DNA from: Ascidia mentula
Taxonomy: Eukaryota > Chordata > Ascidiacea > Phlebobranchia > Ascidiidae
Direction: 5' to 3'
DNA: 64,000 bases
NCBI GenBank assembly: GCA_947561715.1
Contig: OX387199.1
Location: 7,321,001-7,385,000, forward strand
A program made the translations under genes and the position numbers. Positions 22,170-34,401 of this stretch are shown here, in pieces. Within the stretch, counting starts at the first letter, position 1; the number at the start of each line of letters is the position of its first letter. The notes below the pieces were generated by a model. The model saw only the letters and a program-made list of their open reading frames with translations. It was not told the DNA's origin and searched no databases.

Positions 22170-23026
22170 TGAAAAAAATTTACATGTACTGAGTATGGCA
22201 GCATTTCTTAATGGTTTTTCTGAAATAAAACATTCTTTGCAACAAACTAACGTCGCTAAACATGAGGGAAAAATCACGCTTGGCTGAACAGCCTTGAAGC
22301 TGAATCCACAAGTTGTCGGAATGACAGCCAAGGTGATATTGCCAAGCGCGGTGGTGGCATTGAAACTGAACATTACTGATCTATTGCAACCGTATATGGA
22401 CACAACATGAAATAAGGAACATAACTGACGGTTTAATATATCTTTAGTTCAAACAAAATAGCCAACACAATGGTTGAGAACCTTACGCTAAAGACGTTTC
22501 GATTGTTTTCTACAATCATTTTTAGCGTAAAATGAAGGCGAACTGGTAAAATGGTACGAAGTTGCGATAAGTAAAAAAGGCGGGGAGTTGAAAAAGCGCA
22601 ATTGTTAAGATTAGAAGCCGAACAGAGTTGCCTGTGGTAGTGATAAAAACAAAGGGTAAAAAACAAATTAAATGCACTGTGCACGATAAAAAATTAGAAA
22701 TATTATAAAAAAAGCGGCGAACAAGGGATGTTTACATGTTAAAAAGTCGCAATTGCACAGAGAATTCGTTGCAGTGCCTTAATGCAAACAACCACTAATT
22801 AAAAACCACATAACGTAAACTTACCCAAAAAACTGTAACAAGTAAACATCAGCTTCCAGGCGAAAGCATTGCTGAGATGGGGCAAAAAGTTCTTCCGACA
22901 CATACTTCCTGATGTTATGATATTAACGATATTCACGCAAGTGAGTTCTGTGGACTCGGTTAGTGTGGCGAAGCTCGGTCGTGGGTGCAACAGGAAAACA
23001 AAACAGAATCCAGCAACTATTGACAT
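22170..23026 (-). pseudogene. Ly6-like copy J, pseudogene
   Basis: Exon 1 (23026-22825) starts MSIVAGFCFVFLLHPRPSFA and TELTCVNIVNIITSG, very like copy I, then a frameshift moves SQQCFRLEADVYLLQFF into another frame and the KC of EEKCAP is lost. Exon 1 remains open by chance in the shifted frame. An exon-3 relic at about 22420-22180 has TGTTGT...TTGCAAT in place of the CCxWxxCN codons with one extra base, then a Ser/Thr/Ala-rich tail. Exon 2 is not recognisable. Two independent frameshifts argue for a dead gene. Confidence 0.62.
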
Positions 23027-24182
23027 TTTTACGAACCTGAACAATTTTAAAATATTGTGGGGTCATGTGACAATATTGGTGTTCCTATGGCAGAAAATTT
23101 GATCCTCATAAAATCACATTGGGAAACAGAGAAATCCTTTTGTCAGCCATGAAAAAACGTGTTACGTACTCACAATTTCTTTTTCTGTCTAGGTGTTACA
23201 TTAGCTTGTGGAAATTTAAGTGACGTCATACAGCTGTGGTTGGCCTCAACAACAATCATGGCCAGTGGTCTGATGTACTGCTTGGCTGCTTAAAGGTTTT
23301 CAGATAAAAGTGTTATCGTGCAAGTGGCATTCTGATGGTTCGCGCGAATCATTTCTTAGAATTTGCGAATCGGTTGTCAAACATAGGAACCCAGAAAACC
23401 TTTTAAAAGTTTTTGAATGCCACCATCTGTGTAGTCTACCGTTGGGGTTTTGGGCAACCAAACAAAATATCTCTTTCCCCTTTTATTGAAACGAAACGAG
23501 GCAGTGAACGAAAATCAAAACAACGAACTTTGAACGAATATGAAGGAAAAATGAACACAGTCCGGGGCAATTCCACATTCTTGGTGCAATTCTGAAAGTT
23601 TTGTTCGACAGACTGTTATGATTGTAGGGCGAAAGGGCGTTGCGACTTGAAAACGAAACAACATTTATACAAGGAAATAAAGGAATGGTGCTTTAGATAA
23701 CATAATTTGCTTATTAGGTGATGGTAGTAAAGTCAAGTTTCTACCCAGAAATAAAAAACGCACTGTTTCTATGCTTTCATTAAAACCGAAGTGGTAGAAG
23801 TGTCTAAATTAATTAAGTAGGTTAACAATTATTTTTGTCAATAGTTCCAATAAATTAACTGGAGGGTCAGCATTAAAACCAGGCAGAAGACTGAATATCA
23901 AAATAAAAAAGCTATGTACAGTATGTATATACAAAGTAATGTGTAGCAGCACATGTAAAACTATCATATTGGCAGTGAAGGTCGACTACCAGGCAGGTGA
24001 ACAGAAACAGCAAATCCAAGAAGCAAAACTATTTACAACATATTTACAAATTGTCCCACACTTTACAACAACACTCTAACCAAAATAATACACATGCAAA
24101 ATATTTATAAAACCTCCCTTTGAAATACTACGTGTGTGGTGTTTTCAATACTACTACAGTATTGCCAAAAAAAACTATTTTG
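23027..24182. other. Intergenic DNA, no gene seen
   Basis: No exons or elements recognised on either strand. This stretch separates the Ly6-like array from the UNG gene. Confidence 0.45.
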
Positions 24183-24536
24183 AAATTGAATCATGAGCAT
24201 TGCAGACAAACTAAAAAAAGTATTGTTGGTGTTGGAACAAACCTAGTATACAGACATTATATTACACAGAAAAAAAAAGCGTATATACAAGCTGAGATGA
24301 ATAGTTTAGCATTTCTCATGGGCACTTACAATTGGCCAAAAAGCTACTTTAGAAAAGGGAAATTGAATCATGAGCATTGCAGACAAACTAAAAAAAGTAT
24401 TGTTGGTGTTGGAACAAACCTAGTATACAGACATTATATTACACAGAAAAAAAAAGCGTATATACAAGCTGAGATGAATAGTTTAGCATTTCTCATGGGC
24501 ACTTACAATTGGCCAAAAAGCTACTTTAGAAAAGGC
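24183..24536. repeat. Perfect-looking 177-bp tandem duplication
   Basis: 24183-24359 and 24360-24536 appear identical base for base, differing only at the junction base. The unit is 59 codons long and open on the + strand, but that frame has no family similarity, and the block sits just beyond the 3' end of UNG on the other strand, so I read it as 3' flanking DNA. Identity suggests a very recent duplication or an assembly artefact. Confidence 0.85.
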
Positions 24537-24725
24537 AGATTGATAGCAGCCATTAGAGCAATTACCAATAATATGTACAACGTGCATGGTTTTTGAAGAT
24601 GTTTTTTGCCTCACACAAAACCTAAAATGAACATATTTACAAAGTTTATGTACATATCTACACAGAACAGGAATGATTGAATGATATGGCTCATAGTTCT
24701 TTTTCAGCAGCACAATTACTTTCAA

Positions 24726-26752
24726 CTACTCCAGTGCACCCCAGTCTATTGGCTTACGGCCATTTTTTTTCAGGTATTCGTTGGCTTTCGAAAAGTGTTT
24801 GCATCCAAAGAATCCACGATATGCAGATAATGGGGATGGATGCACGGACTTCAACACAAGATGAGATTTCTATGGCAGTAAAAAAAGTGTTATGAATTAA
24901 TGCTGTGGTATGTGTTCAGTTTGCACCAATTGTTTTCCATCACCCCCAATAATGGATTTACTGTGTTTATAACAATTGACATAACGTTAAATCTATGATA
25001 AAGAACAATTCGGAGACTTAAAAAACATCCATATTATTGCTTACAGGATTTATTTTTGATCCCTTTTTCTGTGCATAAGAACCCCAGAGCATGAAAACAA
25101 TTCCAGAACAGTTCTCGTTCAAATATGTTATGACCGCATCTGTGAACTTTTCCCATCCTTTGTCCTTGTGTGAATTTGCGTTTGACGCTTGCACAGTCAG
25201 CACTGCATTGAGCAACAGGACTCCTGGAACAAATACATGTTTAATTCCTTGTGTGCCTCTCTATTCTTTCATGAACTTTGATAAAACCAATAAGAATTGC
25301 TTTATTTGCTACCATAAGGCTCACTGCCAACCTGCATTACAATTATTCAGTTGCCAGCCTTTGCTAATTAGATTCATGCAAATGAAATTTAAAAAAAAGC
25401 TGATATAAATACCCTGTTTTGCCCAACCAGTAAGGTCTCCATGGGATGGTTTTGTAAAGTCCTTTACATCATTTTGAAGTTCCTTAAATATGTTGACCAG
25501 ACTAGGAGGGGGTTGAACACCTTTCTGAAACATTTCAATTAGAAACTAAATAACTCTCTTCCACCGCATTGGAAATTTTTAATGTACATGAACATTATTT
25601 TGCCACTGTTGTGCAATTGGCAAACAATTTTCCTATAATTCCTACATAAAGTTTTACACGAATTACCGATAAAATTGTGACTCTTATTATTCCAATGAGG
25701 TGAATCCAAAGAACTTTTTTACCAACCACGCTTACCTGAACACTGAAGCAAAGACCATGAGCTTGCTTTGGGCCATGATATGGGTCCTGGCCCAGGATGA
25801 CAACTTTCACATCTTTTATTGAACAATTTTGCGTCCATGAAAACACCTGGGAGTCTGGGGGATAGATGGTGTGAGTCTTTCGCTCTTTTTCAACAAACGC
25901 TTGCACCTTTACCAAAAATGTTTTAATAAATAGACTTTAAGACGGTTATTTCGCTTTGCATTGAATCCCAATTGGACAAAAATATTTTGCACAGAGAATA
26001 TTAACGTTGCAAAATTTTACCAATAACCTGCTAATGCATTACCATACGAAAAATGTTTTGATCAACCACAAAATCAGCAATTGGCAAAAAAATCATTAAT
26101 GCAACATTCCAATCTTGCATTCCTTGAGCATGGAAGCAAACCTAAGCTCAATACCTGCAAGAAATAAGGTTTTTGAAATTCTTGTCTCAGCGCCTGCCTC
26201 CACGATGAGCCGATTAGTTTGTCCATTCTAAATTGGAAAGTCATTGATTAAAAAAATATATGCTATAGCCTACAATAACATAGGCTAGGGCTAGGCTATA
26301 TAGGCTACACTTTCTAGACTCACTTGCTTTTATAATCTGAATTCGGGTGTTTTGCTGGGGGTGCATCTGCTTGTAACTACAATACATAAGAGTTAGTAAA
26401 AGAGCCATAACTGTGGTAACATCAGGACATTTTTCCAATCTAGTGCACACCGTCATATTCCCAGATTGGAAAGTTTGTTTTTTGCGCGGAGGATTTCGTT
26501 ACGGCGATCGTTAATTGCGCGGACGATCACAACGTTTTTTCGTATGTTGATGCATTAGCTCATTGATATCACGCGGATTATCGGTAAATTTTCGCAAAAG
26601 TGCGCGCGCGCACGACATTTTTTCCAATCTGGTCATATTATAAGTCACACATCACAGCACAAACACTATCATACCTCAGTTAGAGCTGTTCGCTTTAGTT
26701 GATCTTTTTCTTTTCTTTTAAAAAAGGACGATATTTTTTTTTGTTTTTCCAT
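24726..26752 (-). CDS. UNG: Uracil-DNA glycosylase (UNG family 1), nuclear UNG2-like
   Basis: Seven exons: 26752-26675, 26376-26324, 26227-26155, 25906-25736, 25524-25413, 25223-25045 and 24869-24726. All are GT-AG and phase-consistent, giving 269 residues. The enzyme removes uracil from DNA and starts base-excision repair. The water-activating motif [13 protein letters not shown], the [11 protein letters not shown] and LLLNAVLTV segments, and the [17 protein letters not shown] minor-groove loop are all present, so it should be active. Exon 1 encodes a PIP box QKKISSFF right after MEK, the PCNA-binding motif of nuclear UNG2, followed by a short disordered linker. A separate mitochondrial first exon was not found. 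Confidence 0.95.
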
Positions 26753-27718
26753 GTTTCTTGAGCAAAATTTTTACATTACTTTACATTGCTTTTTTTTCGA
26801 TTTGTTTTGCCTACGACTTGGGAATCAGGATCTCTGTCTTCCATTGCCACTTGTTATGGACAGATGAGCGGAAAATTACGTTCCGTTGGTAAGTTCGCTG
26901 GATAAATTTGTCGTATGCGTCGTGTATATACAATCAATGAAGGAACATTCTCACGAAGGTTGTTGGGTTTTAATTGGAACATATGTGATTATTTTGTCAT
27001 GCAAAAATTCAAATTAAAAATACTTGTAAATTATCCATTTTTATTGGATGATCGAAACGATTCAACACGAAAATACCATGCTGTGCAACTGGCGCGAAAG
27101 TGGTGAAAACTTTTGGAAAATGTAAAAAAGTCAAAAATGTCAACATTCAAACGTTTTCATACAAGGAATATTTTTGTGTCTTTCAATGAAGGCAAGTTGT
27201 TTCGACTGCTGCCCCTCTGTATGTGACGTGTGGTAAAACATTGTTTTTTTGCAAGCCGTTTGATTGCACGAATGCCCCTGTTTACACTGGATAAAAGTAA
27301 AGACCTAGCACGGAATTCGACTTGTCATAATTCGAAACATTTTAATATTTTGTTCAAACTTGGTCTTTTCTACTCTTTTAAATTTACATCCTTTCTGACG
27401 CCTTCGCTATATGTTATCTCGGTTGCGTTACATCTTTCAACTTGCGCTACTTCTTCTTAGTCTCCTTTGTCGCGTAATCGCAGCAATTATCTCTTTGTTT
27501 CTGCCTCAATTTTGATATCTCCCTACATATTTGCGACTCTTTTCACAAATAAAGACCACCACCCCCCTTTTCCAAATTTTTTGTCTGTGTCAATAGCTAA
27601 ATAAACGCCACTGTAATTTTTTTTGTCAAAATCACCGTGAAAACCTGAAACTTTCTATAGCGTTGACCTAAAAACCACATTCAAAATCTCGGATTAATTT
27701 TTGTCATTTTCCCTGACC
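26753..27718. other. Intergenic DNA between UNG and the transposon
   Basis: Contains the likely UNG promoter just above 26752. No exon recognised in the rest. Confidence 0.45.
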
Positions 27719-27789
27719 TATCTTCCCAGCTAACACACAACGTAGTTTCGACATTCACAACGTCGCAGCAAGGTCGTAAACACGTGTCA

Positions 27790-29717
27790 CACTTAGATTT
27801 TATCAAAGTAAATGTTGCAAAACAGTTTTCAAGTTAACGTTGGAAAGCAACGTTTTGAAAAACTTTATTTCTACGTTGTGGATGCGTAAATTATAACGCA
27901 ATGGCAACTTTGCCACGGAACGTTGGTAAATACCATTTTTTGACCAAAAAATTACGTAACAAATAACGTAATTCAAACGTTGTCTGTGTACGTTGGAAAA
28001 AAACCTATATGTCACTGCTTTACAACGTTGCAAGTGACGTAAACAAAACGTTGCCATTGTACGTTAGGAAAATACCTATATGACACTGCTTTACAACGTT
28101 GCAAGTGACCTAAACAAAACGTTGCCAGTGTACGTTAGGAAAATACCTATATGACACTGCTTTACAACGTTGCTAGTGACGTAAACAAAACGTTGCCATT
28201 GTACGTTAGGAAAATACCTATATGACACTGCTTTACAACGTTGCAAGTGACGTACACAAAACGTTGCCATTGTACGTTAGGAAAATACCTATATGAAACT
28301 GCTTTACAACGTTGCAAGTGACGTAAACAAAACGTTGTCTGTGTACGTTGGAAAAAAACCTATATGACACTGCTTTACAACGTTGCAAGTGACGTAAACA
28401 AAACGTTGCCAGTGTACGTTAGGAAAATACCTATATGACACTGCTTTACAACGTTGCAAGTGACGTAAACAAAACGTTGTCTGTGTACGTTAGGAAAATA
28501 CCTATATGAAACTGCTTTACAACGTTGCAAGTGACGTAAACAAAACGTTGTTTGTGTACGTTAGGAAAATACCTATATGAAACTGCTTTACAACGTTGCA
28601 AGTGACGTAAACAAAACGTTGCCATTGTACGTTAGGAAAATACCTATATGAAACTGCTTTACAACGTTGCAAGTGACGTAAACAAAACGTTGCCATTGTA
28701 CGTTAGGAAAATACCTATATGAAACTGCTTTACAACGTTGCAAGTGACGTAAACAAAACGTTGTTTGTGTACGTTAGGAAAATACCTATATGAAACTGCT
28801 TTACAACGTTGCAAGTGACGTAAACAAAACGTTGCCAGTGTACGTTAGGAAAATACCTATATGACACTGCTTTACAACGTTGCAAGTGACGTAAACAAAA
28901 CGTTGTCTGTGTACGTTAGGAAAATACCTATATGAAACTGCTTTACAACGTTGCAAGTGACGTAAACAAAACGTTGTTTGTGTACGTTAGGAAAATACCT
29001 ATATGAAACTGCTTTACAACGTTGCAAGTGACGTAAACAAAACGTTGCCATTGTACGTTAGGAAAATACCTATATGAAACTGCTTTACAACGTTGCAAGT
29101 GACGTAAACAAAACGTTGTCATTGTACGTTAGGAAAATACCTATATGACACTGCTTTACAACGTTGCAAGTGACGTAAACAAAACGTTGCCATTGTACGT
29201 TAGGAAAATACCTATATGACACTGCTTTACAACGTTGCAAGTGACGTAAACAAAACGTTGTCTGTGTACGTTGGAAAAAAACCTATATGACACTGCTTTA
29301 CAACGTTGCAAGTGACGTAAACAAAACGTTGCCATTGTACGTTAGGAAAATACCTATATGACACTGCTTTACAACGTTGCAAGTGACGTAAACAAAACGT
29401 TGCCATTGTACGTTAGGAAAATACCTATATGACACTGCTTTACAACGTTGCTAGTGACCTAAACAAAACGTTGCCAGTGTACGTTAGGAAAATACCTATA
29501 TGACACTGCTTTACAACGTTGCAAGTGACCTAAACAAAACGTTGCCAGTGTACGTTAGGAAAATACCTATATGACACTGCTTTACAACGTTGCAAGTGAC
29601 CTAAACAAAACGTTGCCAGTGTACGTTAGGAAAATACCTACATGACACTGCTTTACAACGTTGCAAGTGACGTAAACAAAACGTTGCCATTGTACGTTAG
29701 GAAAATACCTATATGAA
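27790..29717. repeat. 71-bp tandem array, about 27 copies, left transposon end
   Basis: The unit contains TACGTTAGGAAAATACCTAT, ATGACACTGCTTTACAACGT and TGCAAGTGACGTAAACAAAA in that order; successive copies are 71 bp apart (for example TGACACTGC at 28081 and 28152). Variants alternate at a few sites (CCATTG, CCAGTG, TCTGTG, TTTGTG; GACACTG or GAAACTG), and the pattern of variants looks like block-wise amplification. Each unit has several ACGT words. Confidence 0.95.
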
Positions 29718-29724
29718 ACAGAAG

Positions 29725-31213
29725 TATGTCGGTATTTTTCTTATTGTTTCTCACAATGTATTGAAATTTTGCACACATAAACTACATGACATATCGAAAC
29801 GGCTTGTCGCATTAAGTTTTTATTAAATGTTGCCCAATTTTCGCTAGAATAGTTTGCGCGCTAACGCCATTTCACGGCCGCCGTACGGTCGTGCCTCTGT
29901 AGTTTGTGATGATGCGCGTCGGTATTTTTCTTATTGTTTCTCACAATGTAATGAAATTCTGCACACATAAACTACATGACATATCGAAACGGCTTGTCGC
30001 ATTAAGTTTTTATTGAATGTTGCCCAATTTTCGCTAGAATAGTTTGCGCGCTAACGCCATTTCACGACCGTCGCACGGTCGTGCCTCTGCAATTTGTGAT
30101 GATGCACGTCGGTATTTTTCTTAGTGTTTCCCACAATGTGATGAAATTTTGCAAACATAAACTACATGACATATCGAAACGGCTTGTCGCATTAAGTTTT
30201 TATTGAATGTTGCCCAATTTTCGCTAGAATATTTTGCGCGCTAACGCCATTTCACGACCGCCGCACGGTCGTGCCTCTGTAGTTTGTGATGATGCGCGTC
30301 GGTATTTTTCTTATTGTTTCTCACAATGTAATGAAATTTTGCACACATAAACTACATGACATATCGAAACGGCTTGTCGCATTAAGTTTTAATTGAATGT
30401 TGCCCAATTTTCGCTAGAATAGTTTGCGCGCTAACGCCATTTCACGACCGCCGCACGGTCGTGCCTCTGCAATTTGTGATGATGCACGTCGGTATTTTTC
30501 TTAGTGTTTCCCACAATGTGATGAAATTTTGCAAACATAAACTACATGACATATCGAAACGGCTTGTCGCATTAAGTTTTTATTGAATGTTGCCCAATTT
30601 TCGCTAGAATAGTTTGCGCGCTAACGCCATTTCACGGCCGCCGTACGGTCGTGCCTCTGTAGTTTGTGATGATGCGCGTCGGTATTTTTCTTATTGTTTC
30701 TCACAATGTAATGAAACTTTGCACACATAAACTACATGACATATCGAAACGGCTTGTCGCATTAAGTTTTTATTGAATGTTGCCCAATTTTCGCTAGAAT
30801 ATTTTGCGCGCTAACGCCATTTCACGACCGCCGCACGGTCGTGCCTCTGTAGTTTGTGATGATGCGCGTCGGTATTTTTCTTATTATTTCTCACAATGTA
30901 ATGAAATTTTGCACACATAAACTACTTGACATATCGAAACGGCTTGTCGCATTAAGTTTTTATTGAATGTTGCCCAATTTTCGCTAGAATAGTTTGCGCG
31001 CTAACGCCATTTCACGACCGCCGCACGGTCGTGCCTCTGTAGTTTGTGATGATGCGCGTCGGTATTTTTCTTATTGTTTCTCACAATGTAATGAAATTTT
31101 GCACACATAAACTACTTGACATATCGAAACGGCTTGTCGCATTAAGTTTTAATTAAATGTTGCCCAATTTTCGCTAAAATAGTTTGCACGCTAACGCCAT
31201 TTCACAGCCGTCA
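29725..31213. repeat. 190-bp tandem array, eight copies, with a hairpin in each unit
   Basis: GGCTTGTCGC recurs at 29801, 29991, 30181, 30371, 30561, 30751, 30941 and 31131, exactly 190 bp apart. Each unit ends with an inverted repeat CACGACCG-NCG-CACGGTCGTG or a close variant. The last copy decays after 31190. Confidence 0.95.
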
Positions 31214-32380
31214 GAAGGTGTTGTGGGAAAATAGTCAGCATTCATGTCGAGGCAAAGGGCGATACGAAATCGCTATATTGTGTACAAATCGTGTTTGGAA
31301 AGAAAGGCTACAGTTTGCCGCCATCTTCGAGTATAATTATCCAGTATTGTCCAAATCTGTCAGGCCCTGTGCTGGAAATGTTTACTGGTACTGTAAAAAT
31401 GCATATATTCATCCGCCAGCAATTTGTGCAGCCCGCCTCGGCTTTGGGTTCTTTGCTGCAGAAAGTGGTACCGTTGTTTGGTTTCTGAAAGATACATTTT
31501 GTTTTTATTTGTGTTTTTTGTTTTGTAGAAGCTCAGTGTGTTAATAGAGTAGTAGGAATTTGTCTTTCCGCAAGATTTCAGCCAAACTATAAATGCATAT
31601 GTACTCCTCCGCTAGGCCTATTTGGTGTGCCAGTGTATTGTATTCATCCGCCAGTTAACAGTGTAGTCTACCTCGTGGTCGTGGTGGACGTCTTCGACTT
31701 CGACTTGTGACCAATGGAATTTTGAACATTGTAAGTTTAAAGTTGAGTTCACTAATGCGTGCTTGGCCAAAGGTTTTATGAAAATATTTTTGCCAATAGT
31801 TCTGCATGTGAAAATAGGTGCAACCCATATGCAAAACAATTGGGATTTGGTTTTGGGTTCTTTCCCTGTAGAAAGTGGTACAGTAATTTGTTTTCCGAAA
31901 GATACTTTTTTGTTACTTGTTTTGTAGAGGACCAAAGCGTTACTAGAGTAGTAGAAATTTGTCTTTCCTCCGCAAGATATTATTCAAACTATCAATGTAT
32001 GTATTCATTCGCAAGGTCTGTTTCGCGTGCCAGGGTATTGTATTCATCCGCCAGGCATATATGGCTTACCAAAGCATTGTGTTCATCCGCCAGGTAACAG
32101 TTGTCTGTCTCGTGGTAGACGTCTTTGGTTTGATAAATGGAATTTTAAACTTTCGAGTAGAGTTTATTACTGCGTGTTTTGTCACGTGTCGGTTGTTTAA
32201 TTTTACATAAAATAGTCGTCTGATTTGTAGTTAACTTAGTTTGTAGGGTAAAAACCGTTGACATTCGGGTTTCTCGCGCAAAATAGTACAATATTTTTTA
32301 TCTGTATGAATCCTTTTTATCTTAAATGATTTGTGTGTAATTTCTGTTGTCTAGACACTGAAAAACAAAGTTTTTTAAAA
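31214..32380 (+). promoter_or_regulatory. Leader region of the transposase gene with a 408-bp degenerate duplication
   Basis: About 31436-31765 and 31845-32180 are imperfect copies: both have TTGGGTTCTTT...GAAAGTGGTAC, GAAAGATAC, TTGTTTTGTAGA, AATTTGTCTTTCC and ATTCATCCGCCAG in order, offset by about 408 bp. No long conserved frame runs through them. The placement directly upstream of the transposase suggests promoter and 5' UTR, but this is inference. Confidence 0.45.
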
Positions 32381-34330
32381 ATGAATAAAGATAGGAAACG
32401 TTACAAACGTTTGTGGATGAAAAGCAAACGTTCTGAAATTAAGCGAAAAAAAACAGAAGCTTATCATAAACTTTTCGATTGTTCTGATAGTGATGAAAAT
32501 GACGATTCTGTTGGGTTATATGCTGGTAGTAATGAGACAAATGCAATTGCTAACGACCCGTTTTCTAAATGTAGTTCTCAGACAGTGGAAATGACAGAAG
32601 ACATTTCATCACATGGTGAGGTACATGGTAATTCTAAGGTTGTTAATGACAGCAAAACATGTGACTTTTCTGTTACTTTAGCCGATGATTTAAAAAAGTG
32701 GGCTGTTGATTTTAATATCAAACAAAATGCAGTTGACCATCTTTTGAAGATACTTAAAAATCATGGATTCAAAAATGATGTCAACGACCTTCCCTTGTGC
32801 TCACGAACACTTCTTGCAACTCCAAAACTTGTTAACATTACAAATAAGTCTGGAATGCAATACTATCATTTTGGCTTGCAAAATCAGATTCTGAATCATT
32901 TGCAAAAGTTGAAAAAAGAAAATATAACAGTGAGACATTTGGATCTTTCTTTTAACATTGACGGCCTGCCATTGTTTAAAAGTTCAAAGTCCTGTTTTTG
33001 GCCTGTGGTTTGCAGCATTGTAAATTTGAAATATATTTTTTTAGTGTCTCTTACATACGGATTGTCTAAACCTATAAATTATGATTTTCTGGATGATTTA
33101 ATTCAAGAACTTAGTGACATTTTGAAATATGGTATTGTGTTTGATGGCCTGACATTGCCCTGTAAAATCCACAGTATTGTCTGTGATGCTCCTGCACGTT
33201 CCATGGTCAAAGGGACAAAACTGTTTTCTGGCTACTATGGCTGTGATAAATGCTCGCAAAAAGGCATTTGGATTGGTCGTATAACATACCAAGAAACATG
33301 CAACTATGTGGTGCGCACGGATGAATCTTTTAGGAGCCAAGTAAACAAAGAACATCACAACAAAATCTCTCCATTTTGTAACATACCTATTGACATGGTT
33401 AGACATTTCCCACTTGATTACATGCACCAAGTGTGTCTTGGTGTTATGAAAAAGCTTTTGCTAACTTGGATTAAAGGTCCAAAAAATGTTAGACTCAGTG
33501 TTCAACATATCAATATAGTTTCGGATAAGCTGCTTCAGCTAAGATCCTGTGTGCCCTATGTGTTTGCCAGAAAACCAAGAACATTAAAAGAAATTGAATA
33601 CTGGAAAGCCACAGAGTTGCGGCAGTTTCTGTTATACACAGGAAAAATTGTCCTTCGTAAGGTCTTGCCAGAAAATTTGTATTCACATTTTCTTACTCTC
33701 AATGTTGCAATGTCATTTCTGATATCACCAGTATTAGTATCGTTACATTCATCGGTAGCTCATTCACTGTTGAAGAAGTTTGTTACTGATTGTGGCAAGT
33801 TATATGGAAAAGAGTTTATGGTGTACAATGTACATAGTTTACTCCATTTGTCTGCTGATGCTATCCAGTTTTGTGGTCTTGACGCATGTAGTGGTTTTAG
33901 GTTTGAAAATTTTTTGCAAGTGTTAAAAAAAATGGTAAGATCTGGAAATAATCCAATTGCACAAGTTGTGAAACGAGTGCAAGAAAAAAGTTATGTTTTT
34001 CAGAGTACAGTGAAAGATTCAAATACTGACATTTCTACCAAGGAGCCTAACAATAGTTTTATTATTAACTGTGGAAAAAGTGATTTGATGTGTGTAGAGG
34101 CAGTTGAGAAACTTTGTAATGGTGGCTGTGTGCAGTATTTATGCCGAGTGTATCTTAATTCAAAGAGTTTATTTATGAATCCATGTGACTCTAAAATGCT
34201 TGGCGTGATTGTTGTAAATCCAAAGCATACAAAAATGAAAGTTATTTCTTTTAACCAAAATTCTGTTCAAGCATTTTGCATCAAATGTGAAAAAAAGAGT
34301 GTTTTTATGGCTGTATTACATGAGATATAA
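32381..34330 (+). CDS. Transposase, CACTA/tnp2-related type
   Basis: Single open frame of 649 codons from the ATG at 32381; the frame is open slightly further upstream but only without an ATG. A basic N-terminus (KDRKRYKRLWMKSKRSEIKR) and an acidic serine stretch precede the core. The core has DLSFNIDGLPLFKSSKSCFW, which resembles the WNTDGVPVFKSS block of CACTA-type transposases and would hold the first catalytic Asp, then IVCDAPARSMVKG and GYYGCDKCSQKG, where a second Asp and a zinc-binding Cys pair are expected. MVRHFPLDYMHQVCLGVMKK and ENFLQVLKKMVRSGNNPIAQ are typical of related animal transposon proteins. It should cut and move the surrounding element. No frameshift is seen. Confidence 0.75.
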   Translation: MNKDRKRYKRLWMKSKRSEIKRKKTEAYHKLFDCSDSDENDDSVGLYAGSNETNAIANDPFSKCSSQTVEMTEDISSHGEVHGNSKVVNDSKTCDFSVTLADDLKKWAVDFNIKQNAVDHLLKILKNHGFKNDVNDLPLCSRTLLATPKLVNITNKSGMQYYHFGLQNQILNHLQKLKKENITVRHLDLSFNIDGLPLFKSSKSCFWPVVCSIVNLKYIFLVSLTYGLSKPINYDFLDDLIQELSDILKYGIVFDGLTLPCKIHSIVCDAPARSMVKGTKLFSGYYGCDKCSQKGIWIGRITYQETCNYVVRTDESFRSQVNKEHHNKISPFCNIPIDMVRHFPLDYMHQVCLGVMKKLLLTWIKGPKNVRLSVQHINIVSDKLLQLRSCVPYVFARKPRTLKEIEYWKATELRQFLLYTGKIVLRKVLPENLYSHFLTLNVAMSFLISPVLVSLHSSVAHSLLKKFVTDCGKLYGKEFMVYNVHSLLHLSADAIQFCGLDACSGFRFENFLQVLKKMVRSGNNPIAQVVKRVQEKSYVFQSTVKDSNTDISTKEPNNSFIINCGKSDLMCVEAVEKLCNGGCVQYLCRVYLNSKSLFMNPCDSKMLGVIVVNPKHTKMKVISFNQNSVQAFCIKCEKKSVFMAVLHEI

Positions 34331-34401
34331 TCTTTTATGTGCATGGTTACTTATGCCTTCCAAAACATGTTTACCAACTGGTTTGCAGGTTCGGTTAAAA
34401 A

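Noticed and set aside
24120..24596. 158-codon open frame on the + strand through the 177-bp duplication
   Set aside because: Its length comes from an in-frame duplication, it has no family similarity, signal or splice context, and it lies in the 3' flank of UNG.
27790..31213. CRISPR array
   Set aside because: The whole 71-bp or 190-bp unit repeats with no unique spacers, and the context is a eukaryotic transposon.
27790..31213. Centromeric or chromosomal satellite
   Set aside because: The arrays are short, bounded by TIRs, and adjoin transposase genes, so a subterminal transposon array explains them better.
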